DNA of 40,122 bases, taken from Elusimicrobiaceae bacterium. GTDB taxonomy: Bacteria; Elusimicrobiota; Elusimicrobia; Elusimicrobiales; Elusimicrobiaceae. A program made the translations under genes and the position numbers. The stretch lies in NCBI GenBank assembly GCA_017501565.1, contig JAFVWP010000134.1, positions 1 through 40,122 on the forward strand, in the 5' to 3' direction. The notes beneath the pieces were generated by a model that saw only the letters and a list, made by a program, of their open reading frames with translations, was not told the DNA's origin and did no database searches. This document shows, in pieces, positions 15,260 through 22,362 of this stretch (position 1 is the stretch's first letter; every line of letters begins with the position of its first letter).

Positions 15260-17818
15260 TTATTCTTCCCAGCGGATAAAGAACGGCATTAATACGTTGG
15301 GGATTTTGTCACAAGCGGGCAAGATACGCAAGGCATAGTCTTGTCTGCCGCTGTTGATGGGAGAGATTTGCACTTCGTAAATGTAGGCATCGCCTTCGTT
15401 GCCCACTACGTGCATATCTACGGCATCTTCTTTTTCAATACCGCCCAAAGCACCGCGGGTGCCCAAGTAAAGCTCTACTTGTATGTCTTCCGGGGCTAAA
15501 GCACCCAAGAATACGCGGGCTCTGAAGGTAAGTTTGTCACCCATCAAAATAGCTTTGTCAAAAGACGGCGTGATATTGGTTACACTCACGCGGAACCAAT
15601 TTTCCGCTATTTTCTTTCTCCAAGCGGCTACTTGTACGGCGGTTTCGCCTTCGTTTAAAATTTGGCCGAAGTTGTTGGCACCGACATAGAATTTTTCGTA
15701 ATATTCTTTCACCATGCGGTTGGTGTTAAAGAACGGGGCAATTTCTTGAATGGACTTTTTCATCAAGGCCAACCAAGAAGGAGAAAAGCCCTTATCGTTT
15801 TTGGCATAATAGGCGGGGGAAATTTCTTGTTCCAACAAGTTATACAAGGATTCCGCTTCCACCGCGTCGCGTTCGGCATCGGAGCTGTATTTTTCGGCAC
15901 CGCCGATGGACCACCCGAAATCACACGGACCTACTTCGTCCCACCAGCCGTCTAAAATAGAGAGCATCAAGGCGCCGTTTAAGGCCGCTTTCATACCGGA
16001 AGTACCGCTGGCTTCCATCGGACGAATGGGGTTGTTGAGCCATACGTCCACCCCTTGCACCATGTAGCGGGCGATGTTCATATTGTAGTCTTCCAAGAAA
16101 ACGATTTTGTTTTTAAAGCGCGTATCGTTTTGCGTTAAATTATAAATCGTTTTGATGAATTCTTTGCCTGCCGTATCGGCCGGGTGGGCTTTACCGGCAA
16201 AGACAAACTGAACCGGGCGCAACGGATTGTTGATGATTTTATCCAAGCGGTCCAAATCTTTAAATAACAAAGTGGCGCGTTTGTAGGTGGCAAAGCGGCG
16301 GGCAAAACCGATGGTCAACACGTCCGGTTTTAAGACGCGGCTGGCTTTGTTGATGGTCATGATGTCAAAGCCTTGGCGTTGCAATTGGCGTTTGATGCGC
16401 GTGCGGGCCATGTTGATAAGTTTGGCCTTGCGTTGGCCGTGAATGGCCCAAAGCTCTTCATCGGGGATTTCGTTTACCTTGTCCCACATGGGTTTGTCGG
16501 ACGGGTCAAACTCTTGGGTCTGGTTGCCGTTTAACAAATATTTGCGGAATAAGTCGTTAATCTCGTGAGAAATCCAAGATGCGCTGTGAATACCATTGGT
16601 AATACTGCCGATGGGCACTTCGTTCATCGGCAAGCCGGGCCAGAGATTGTTCCACATTTCGCGGCTTACTTTGCCGTGCAATTTGGCCACGCCGTTGGCA
16701 TAAGCGGTTAAGCGTAAGGCCAAAATGGTCATGCAGAAGGTGGCAGAATTTTCTTTTTCTTTACCCAAAGCCAAAAAGTCATTCCAGGAGATACCCATTT
16801 GTTGGGCATAATATTCCATGTATTTGCGGACCAAGGCCGGGTCAAAATGTTCGTTACCGGCAATTACCGGGGTATGGGTGGTGAATACGGAAGAGGCCCA
16901 TACAATTTCGCGCGCTTGGGCAAAAGTCATATTGCGTTGGCCCATGATGTCAATGATGCGTTGCAACAAAAGGAAAGCGCTGTGCCCTTCGTTGATGTGG
17001 TAAACGCTGGGCGTAAGACCCATGGCACTTAATGCTTTTACACCGCCGATACCCAATACAATTTCTTGGCGGATGCGGTTTTCGCGGTCACCGCCGTATA
17101 ATTTTTCGGTGATTAAGCGTTGGGCGGGGGTGTTTTCCTGTAAGTTTGTATCCAACAAATACAAATCGGTGCGGCCTACATTCACGCGCCATACACACGC
17201 TTTTACATTTTCGTTAAAGCCTAAGGGAATATCTACGATGATTTCGTTGCCGTTTTGGTCCAATACACGTTCTACGGCCATGTGGGCCCAATCGTTATCG
17301 GGATATTCTTCATTTTGCCAACCTTCGCGGTTCAACAGCTGTTGGCCGTAGCCTTTTTTGTAGAACAAACCTACACCGATGATGGGTAAACCCAAATCGC
17401 TGGCGGATTTAATATGGTCCCCGGCTAACATACCCAAGCCGCCGGAGTAAATGGGCAAACCTTCCCCGATGCCGTATTCCATAGAGAAATAGGCCGTGAG
17501 CATATTGCCTTGCTCTTGTTTGTGTTGTTTATACCAGGTTTGCGGATTATTTTTGTAATTGTAGTAGATTTCTTTTACTTTGTTGAGCTGTTCCACAAAA
17601 GCGCTGTCATTGCTTAATTCTTCTAAACGTTTTTGGGGTACACAGCCTAACATCCATTTGGGGTTGCGGTTGGAATCGTTCCAAAGTTTGGGGTCAATTT
17701 GCATAAACAGCATAATGGCCGGCCAATTCCACGTAAACCACATATTGCTGGCAAGTTCTTCTAAAAATTTGATATTGTCGGGCAAATTAGGTTGCACGTT
17801 GAAAGAGTGAATTTTCAT
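15260..17818 (-). CDS. glgP: Alpha-glucan phosphorylase
   Basis: 852 aa, GT35 family, of the shorter and more divergent bacterial/archaeal type. It releases glucose 1-phosphate from glycogen-like polymers. The N-terminus LASNMWFTWNWPAIMLFMQIDP, then AYFSMEYGIGEGLPIYSGGLGMLAGDH, and the cofactor site EASGTSGMKAALNG are clear. K610 should bind pyridoxal phosphate. AAGGAG precedes the ATG. It probably works with the GH57/DUF3536 protein encoded at 32862 in storage-glucan metabolism. A strong terminator follows, with trmL directly behind it. Confidence 0.94.
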   Translation of the reverse strand: MKIHSFNVQPNLPDNIKFLEELASNMWFTWNWPAIMLFMQIDPKLWNDSNRNPKWMLGCVPQKRLEELSNDSAFVEQLNKVKEIYYNYKNNPQTWYKQHKQEQGNMLTAYFSMEYGIGEGLPIYSGGLGMLAGDHIKSASDLGLPIIGVGLFYKKGYGQQLLNREGWQNEEYPDNDWAHMAVERVLDQNGNEIIVDIPLGFNENVKACVWRVNVGRTDLYLLDTNLQENTPAQRLITEKLYGGDRENRIRQEIVLGIGGVKALSAMGLTPSVYHINEGHSAFLLLQRIIDIMGQRNMTFAQAREIVWASSVFTTHTPVIAGNEHFDPALVRKYMEYYAQQMGISWNDFLALGKEKENSATFCMTILALRLTAYANGVAKLHGKVSREMWNNLWPGLPMNEVPIGSITNGIHSASWISHEINDLFRKYLLNGNQTQEFDPSDKPMWDKVNEIPDEELWAIHGQRKAKLINMARTRIKRQLQRQGFDIMTINKASRVLKPDVLTIGFARRFATYKRATLLFKDLDRLDKIINNPLRPVQFVFAGKAHPADTAGKEFIKTIYNLTQNDTRFKNKIVFLEDYNMNIARYMVQGVDVWLNNPIRPMEASGTSGMKAALNGALMLSILDGWWDEVGPCDFGWSIGGAEKYSSDAERDAVEAESLYNLLEQEISPAYYAKNDKGFSPSWLALMKKSIQEIAPFFNTNRMVKEYYEKFYVGANNFGQILNEGETAVQVAAWRKKIAENWFRVSVTNITPSFDKAILMGDKLTFRARVFLGALAPEDIQVELYLGTRGALGGIEKEDAVDMHVVGNEGDAYIYEVQISPINSGRQDYALRILPACDKIPNVLMPFFIRWEE

Positions 17819-17871
17819 TAAAGTCTCCTTAAAATTTATTTCCTAGATATTATATTAAAATAAGAGATACA

Positions 17872-18930
17872 TTACATCACGATGGTCAATACCAAAAAGT
17901 ATCCCACCATCAATACCAATCCCAAAGGCAAGGCCGCTTTGGCCCATTCTTTGCTTTTGATTTTGAGTTTGGACGCGGCAATAATGTTGGGAATATTGCC
18001 GGGGATTAACATTCCGCCGGAAATGATTAAGCTCATCAGTAAGAACATCAAATTGCGCATGGAAATATCGGGCGTGATTTCTATGGCGGCCAACGTGGCA
18101 TTGTCTAAAATAGCAGAGAGCATATTGATAAAATACAGCACATTGGCTGATAAGTGGGAAATAGTTTTCTCGGCTAAAGGTTTTAACCCGTCGCCCAACA
18201 GCACCAAAGCCATGACAAACAGATACACTTTTCCGGCACGGAAAGAAATATTTTTCAGACTATGTTCGGTCAGGTTTTCTTCTTCTTTGGTTTCTTGGGT
18301 TTGGGGCGCATTGTCTTGTTTAATGCGCGAAGCCAAAAACGCCAATAAGATATTTCCCGCCAATACATACCAACCCAAGTGTTGTACTAAAAACCAAAAG
18401 CCGGCATTGTACGGCTCGCCTTTGAGCTTGGATAAAACAATCGTGCCCAAAGGTTCTCCAATAGAAGTAAGTACGGCCCCCATACCAATAGCATAACAGG
18501 AGTAAACGACCAAGCGAATGCGGTTTTTGCGGTTTAAAGGCAAAAGCACGGCCATTTCTGCCAAAATCAAGGCCGCAATAATAGCGGTAATCAAGCTGGA
18601 AGTCATGCCCAAAGTAAAAACCAACACACCCAACGTAATTCTCAACCCCAAAGACCCTACCATTTTATGGGTTAATGTTTTTAAGCCTTTATGGCAAAAT
18701 TTAAACAAAAGCCCCGCTACAAAAACGGCAATGGTAATGGTAATCGGGTCTTTTAATGCGGTGGTTACCAAATGCCAGCTCCAGCTGTGCGTGATGCTGA
18801 CGGCCAAAATGCCACAGCCAAAGAGAAAGGCTTCCAGATTTTCTTCTACTTTATGAACAGATAAAGGCAACACTAAAACCAATAGGATCAGTGCGTATAG
18901 CAATACATTTTGCAGTAAAGATAGTTCCAT
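17872..18930 (-). CDS. DUF1646 family membrane transporter
   Basis: A 352-aa integral membrane protein with about ten hydrophobic segments. The C-terminal part ISGGMLIPGNIPNIIAASKLKIKSKEWAK and the middle part GMGAVLTSIGEPLGTIVLSKL match the DUF1646 group, which is related to ion transporter (NhaD/ArsB-like) families and often annotated as a cation transporter. AGGGGGA precedes the ATG. It lies 53 bases upstream of glgP on the same strand, but a functional link is not evident. Seventy bases near its 5' end (18817-18886) are repeated at 19733-19802 beside tRNA-Glu. Confidence 0.78.
   Translation of the reverse strand: MELSLLQNVLLYALILLVLVLPLSVHKVEENLEAFLFGCGILAVSITHSWSWHLVTTALKDPITITIAVFVAGLLFKFCHKGLKTLTHKMVGSLGLRITLGVLVFTLGMTSSLITAIIAALILAEMAVLLPLNRKNRIRLVVYSCYAIGMGAVLTSIGEPLGTIVLSKLKGEPYNAGFWFLVQHLGWYVLAGNILLAFLASRIKQDNAPQTQETKEEENLTEHSLKNISFRAGKVYLFVMALVLLGDGLKPLAEKTISHLSANVLYFINMLSAILDNATLAAIEITPDISMRNLMFLLMSLIISGGMLIPGNIPNIIAASKLKIKSKEWAKAALPLGLVLMVGYFLVLTIVM
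18817..18886 (-). repeat. Direct repeat, copy 1 (inside the DUF1646 gene)
   Basis: Seventy bases match 19733-19802 at 68 positions in the same orientation. Here they encode LVLPLSVHKVEENLEAFLFG within the first 35 or so codons of the transporter. Confidence 0.95.
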
Positions 18931-19027
18931 CGTATTTTCCCCCTAAGAAATGTTTTTCTTTATTCTATGAAATTTGGAGATGTTTCGGTAGTAAGCAAAA
19001 GGGTTATTTGGTGAGATGGTATAAATA

Positions 19028-19056
19028 AAAAAGCCCGACCAAAAGGCGGGCTTTTA
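19028..19056 (-). terminator. Terminator behind the secreted protein gene
   Basis: On the minus strand AAAAGCCCG...CGGGCTTTT forms a stem with two additional G/C pairs and a bulged base, then TTTATTTAT. Confidence 0.8.
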
Positions 19057-19072
19057 AAAAAAGAGCTAAATA

Positions 19073-19678
19073 CTATTTTTGGGGGGTACGTTGCATTTTG
19101 GGTACAGGTAAGGTACGCAATGCTTTTAACCACCGGTCAAAATCTTTTCTCATAGCGGTTGTAAGTTGGCTGTTTTTCTGTTCTATTTGCTCTTGGGTAT
19201 CGGACGGACTATACACGGCTCTGCGTACATATTGCAAGGCAATAGGGTGGCCGTTTTTTCCGGGGATAATGCGGAATAAGTTAAATTCATCTACCCATTG
19301 GCCGGGAATGGCAAAGGAAATTTCCACTTCGTCCGGGTGAATACCTTTGACAAAATTATAAGAGGTTTTAGGGTAGGTTTTTAACAAATTTACAATGATA
19401 GAACGTCCGATCTGCTCCGGCGTGGCGGTAACGGCATCATAAGAGCGCGCGGTCAGCATTTCCGTATAGTTGTTAAAGTTTTGTCCTTTGGGTAAATATT
19501 CGTTGAGCCATTGTTGGCTATTGCCGGAGCTGTATTGTAAATAAAATTTTTTTCCGTCAAAAAGAATGGACGGCACTGCCTTTTGGGCTTTGGTTTTGGG
19601 GGCCGTGGGCTTGGCGGGAGCAGCCAAGAGTGCCATAGAGCAAGACAGAATAAGAAAGAACGCAATTATCTTTTTCAT
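19073..19678 (-). CDS. Secreted or lipid-anchored protein of unknown function
   Basis: A 201-aa protein with an N-terminal export signal: MKK, a hydrophobic stretch about IIAFFLILSCSMALLA, and a likely cleavage near residues 19-21 (ALLAA). LILSC at residues 9-13 could alternatively act as a weak lipobox. A proline/lysine-rich linker follows (KPTAPKTKAQKA). The mature part is about 170 aa, has no cysteines, and contains FDGKKFYLQYSS and FNLFRIIPGKNGHPIALQYVRR. I recognise no family. AGGAGAAAA before the ATG and its own terminator make it a real gene. It is monocistronic. Confidence 0.75.
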   Translation of the reverse strand: MKKIIAFFLILSCSMALLAAPAKPTAPKTKAQKAVPSILFDGKKFYLQYSSGNSQQWLNEYLPKGQNFNNYTEMLTARSYDAVTATPEQIGRSIIVNLLKTYPKTSYNFVKGIHPDEVEISFAIPGQWVDEFNLFRIIPGKNGHPIALQYVRRAVYSPSDTQEQIEQKNSQLTTAMRKDFDRWLKALRTLPVPKMQRTPQK

Positions 19679-19732
19679 TTTTTCTCCTATTTGTTTTAGT
19701 TTTCCCCATTATAGCTAACTTTAGGCTTGTTT

Positions 19733-19802
19733 GCCAGAGAGAAAGGCTTCCGGATTTTCTTCTACTTTATGAACAGATAAAGGCAACACTAAAACCAATA
19801 GG
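19733..19802 (-). pseudogene. Fragment of DUF1646 gene (direct repeat copy 2)
   Basis: Seventy bases nearly identical (68/70) to 18817-18886, 916 bp away. Both differences are T-to-C on the coding strand and change the protein (L to P, F to S). The reading frame runs on for only a few codons before a stop. It sits just downstream of tRNA-Glu and just upstream of the secreted protein gene. It is a sequence remnant and not a gene. Confidence 0.85.
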
Positions 19803-19843
19803 TTGGGGAAAACAAGGGATACTGCGATAGGTCTAATAAAAAA

Positions 19844-19917
19844 CGTCCCGTACGAGATTCGAACTCGTGATCTCCGCCTTGAGAGGGCGGCGTCCTGGGC
19901 CACTAGACGAACGGGAC
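19844..19917 (-). tRNA. tRNA-Glu (CTC)
   Basis: Acceptor GTCCCGT / ACGGGAC, D-arm TCTAGTGGCCCAGGA, anticodon stem CCGCC/GGCGG with loop CTCTCAA (anticodon CTC), and T-loop TTCGAAT. The discriminator is G. CCA is not encoded; a run of T follows and may act as the terminator. The anticodon loop and D-arm fit glutamate. Confidence 0.93.
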
Positions 19918-19928
19918 TTTATATAAAT

Positions 19929-19937
19929 ATTCTAGCA
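19929..19937 (-). promoter_or_regulatory. Extended -10 promoter of tRNA-Glu
   Basis: TGC directly followed by TAGAAT (19934 to 19929) on the minus strand, 11 bases before the tRNA 5' end. Confidence 0.55.
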
Positions 19938-19948
19938 AATTCTGTCCC

Positions 19949-19971
19949 CCTTGCGCCCTGCAAGGTTTTTT
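19949..19971 (+). terminator. Terminator-like hairpin without an obvious plus-strand gene
   Basis: CCTTGC (19949-19954) pairs with GCAAGG (19960-19965) and is followed by six T. No plus-strand gene ends nearby. It could stop transcripts running antisense through the tRNA-Glu region before they enter ychF. Confidence 0.4.
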
Positions 19972-19982
19972 ATAGGTTAAAA

Positions 19983-19991
19983 TGCTAAAAT
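19983..19991 (+). promoter_or_regulatory. Extended -10 promoter of ychF
   Basis: TGC followed by TAAAAT (19986-19991). The predicted leader of about 30 bases contains AGGAG before ATG 20027. Confidence 0.5.
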
Positions 19992-20026
19992 ATAAAAGAT
20001 AAATATCCCCTTTTAGGAGTGTTCCC

Positions 20027-21100
20027 ATGGAAATCGGTATCGTAGGCTTGCCCAACGTCGGCAAATCCACCCTTTTTAACGCACTGACCTGTGCCGGTGC
20101 GGAAGCGAGCAATTATCCTTTTTGTACCATTGAGCCCAATGTGGGTATTGTGGCTATTCCGGACAAGCGTTTGGACCAATTGTTTGATATGTTTAAACCG
20201 CCTAAGAAAACCGCGGCGTTTATTAAGTTTGTAGATATTGCCGGGATTGTCAAAGGGGCCAGCCAAGGGGAAGGCTTGGGAAATAAATTTTTAGCCAATA
20301 TCCGCGAAGTGGACGCAATTATCCATGTGGTGCGTTTGTTTGAAGACGACAATGTAACCCACGTGATGAACAGCGTAGACCCTTTGCGCGATATTGAAAT
20401 TATCAACACAGAGCTGATGTTGGCAGATTTAGAATCGGCAAGTAAAATTTGCGACCGCCTGGGCAGTAATGCCAAAAGCGGCAAAAAAGATGCCATCGCG
20501 GCCTTTGAAACCATGAAAAAAATCAAAGCCGCGTTGGAAGACGGCAAACCGGTGGCAGCCTTGGGCTTAGAGCCGGAAGTGTTGCGCGAGTACCAATTTT
20601 TAACCGCCAAACCTGTTTTGTACGTGGGGAATAATTCCGAAACGCGCAACGTGGCCAATGCCGAAAAAGTAGCCAAATATGCCCAAGAAACCGGTGCCGG
20701 ATTTGTGGAATTATCCGTTAAGTTTGAAGCAGACATTGCTGAATTTTCCGAAGAAGAAAAGAAGGCGTTTTTGGCTGAAACCGGCAATGATTATACCGGG
20801 TTGGAGCGGGTCGTGCGCGAAGGTATGAAGCTTTTAAATCTCTGCACCTATTTTACGGCCGGGCCGGAAGTGGAAGTGCGCAGCTGGCTTATTCCCGTAG
20901 GGTGCACCGCACCGCAGGCGGCGGGTAAAATTCACAGCGATTTTGAAAAAGGCTTTATCCGCGCCGATGTTTACACATTTGATGATTTGGCCAAATACGG
21001 CGATGAAAAAGCCTTGCGGGAGCATGGTTTGATTCGCTCCGAAGGGAAAGAATATATTGTAAAGGACGGCGACGTTTGCCTGTTTAAAGTCAATGCCTAA
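20027..21100 (+). CDS. ychF: Ribosome-binding ATPase/GTPase YchF (Obg family)
   Basis: 357 aa, normal length. The P-loop GLPNVGKS is at residues 7-14, the switch region SNYPFCTIEPNVGIV follows, and G3 is DIAG in VDIAGIVKGASQGEGLGNKFL. The base-recognition motif reads NNSE near residue 204, of the NxxE form that makes YchF prefer ATP. The C-terminal TGS-like domain includes LCTYFTAGPEVEVRSWLIPVG. Such proteins bind ribosomes and respond to redox stress. It overlaps the next gene by 8 bases. Confidence 0.96.
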   Translation: MEIGIVGLPNVGKSTLFNALTCAGAEASNYPFCTIEPNVGIVAIPDKRLDQLFDMFKPPKKTAAFIKFVDIAGIVKGASQGEGLGNKFLANIREVDAIIHVVRLFEDDNVTHVMNSVDPLRDIEIINTELMLADLESASKICDRLGSNAKSGKKDAIAAFETMKKIKAALEDGKPVAALGLEPEVLREYQFLTAKPVLYVGNNSETRNVANAEKVAKYAQETGAGFVELSVKFEADIAEFSEEEKKAFLAETGNDYTGLERVVREGMKLLNLCTYFTAGPEVEVRSWLIPVGCTAPQAAGKIHSDFEKGFIRADVYTFDDLAKYGDEKALREHGLIRSEGKEYIVKDGDVCLFKVNA

Positions 21101-22313
21101 AATTACCTGTAAACATTTTAAACAATGCGGCGGTTGCGCCATGTTGGACTTGGCCTATCAAGACCAGGTGAGCAAAAAGCAAGAACGCCTGAAAGAAATT
21201 TTAAAAGATTTTTGGTCCGCGGATATTCCCGCCACCCAAACGGATAATCCTGTTTTTTTCCGCAACAAAGTAGAGCTTGGCTTTTGCCGTCAGCCTGTTT
21301 GGAAAGAGCCTTTTGATAAAAAAGTAAAACGCGATAAAACCATTCCTTTAGAGTTTGAGCAAACCTTAGGTTTTAAGCTCAAAGGCCGTTGGGACCGCGC
21401 GGTGGATATTGAAGAATGTTATCTTTTTGATGAACATTTAATCCCGCTTTTAACGGCGGTGCGTGCTTGGGCTAAAGCTGAAAATTTAGAGTATTATGAC
21501 CACCGCAAACATACGGGTATTTTGCGCCATATTATGTTGCGCGTGGGCAAAAACACCGGTGAAGCGATTGTGGTGTTGTTCGTAACGGACGACGTGCCCG
21601 AAAAAAGTTTTGTAAGTGCCGTAGAAAGTGTTTGGCCGCAAGCCAATATTATGGTGGCGGTCAATACCGGGCTAGCCGATACAGCCGCACCCGAAAGTTT
21701 GCGCGTGCTGAAAGGGAAAGATTTTATTACCGAAAAAATTATTCTTTGCGATGCTCAAGGCACGCAAGAACGTGAAATTGTATTTAAACTTTCGCCGCAA
21801 TCTTTCTTTCAAACCAATACTTTAACCGCCCAAAAGATGTATTCGCGCGTGCGTGCTTTGGTGAAAGAAATTTCCCCGAAAGTAATTTATGATTTATACG
21901 GCGGTGCGGGCAGTTTTTCACTTTCCTGTGCTGATTTGTGTGAGAAAAGCCTTTGTGTAGAAAGCGTGGCTCCGGCTATTTACAATGGGATTGAAAACGC
22001 CAAATTAAATGATGTAAAAAATGTGCAGTTTTTCTGTGCCAAAGTGGAAGATTTCGTCAAACAACAACCGCTGGAACGCAAAGACGTACTGATTATTTTA
22101 GACCCGCCCCGCTCCGGTATGCACCCCAAAGCAGCCAAAGCGGTGGCAGAATCGGGCGTAAAAAATATCTTGTATATTTCTTGCAATCCCGTTACCTTGG
22201 CGGAAGATTTGAAAATCTTGACCCGGTATTATGATGTAAAAGATGTGGAAGCCTTTGATTTCTTCCCGCATACGGACCACATTGAAACGCTGGTCCAACT
22301 GAAATTGAAATAA
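21093..22313 (+). CDS. RlmD/TrmA-type 23S rRNA (uracil-C5) methyltransferase
   Basis: A 406-aa SAM-dependent RNA methyltransferase. The 4Fe-4S ligands are C6, C12 and C15 (CKHFKQCGGC), probably with C109. Motif I is VIYDLYGGAGSFSLSCADL, and ILDPPRSGMHPKAAKAV precedes the catalytic cysteine C364 in YISCNPVTLAEDL. The protein starts directly with the cluster and lacks the N-terminal TRAM domain found in classical RlmD. Whether it modifies U1939, U747 or another position is undecided. It overlaps ychF by 8 bases. Confidence 0.88.
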   Translation: MPKITCKHFKQCGGCAMLDLAYQDQVSKKQERLKEILKDFWSADIPATQTDNPVFFRNKVELGFCRQPVWKEPFDKKVKRDKTIPLEFEQTLGFKLKGRWDRAVDIEECYLFDEHLIPLLTAVRAWAKAENLEYYDHRKHTGILRHIMLRVGKNTGEAIVVLFVTDDVPEKSFVSAVESVWPQANIMVAVNTGLADTAAPESLRVLKGKDFITEKIILCDAQGTQEREIVFKLSPQSFFQTNTLTAQKMYSRVRALVKEISPKVIYDLYGGAGSFSLSCADLCEKSLCVESVAPAIYNGIENAKLNDVKNVQFFCAKVEDFVKQQPLERKDVLIILDPPRSGMHPKAAKAVAESGVKNILYISCNPVTLAEDLKILTRYYDVKDVEAFDFFPHTDHIETLVQLKLK

Positions 22314-22330
22314 AATGATTTATGTAAAAA

Positions 22331-22352
22331 CCGCCGTCTTTTCAGGCGGCGG
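22331..22352 (+). other. Hairpin just before the helicase start
   Basis: CCGCCG (22331-22336) can pair with CGGCGG (22347-22352); a shifted 5-bp pairing is also possible. There is no T run behind it. Eleven bases (with no ribosome binding site) follow before ATG 22363. It could be a weak terminator for the upstream operon or a translation-control hairpin. Confidence 0.4.
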
Positions 22353-22362
22353 AATCTGATTT

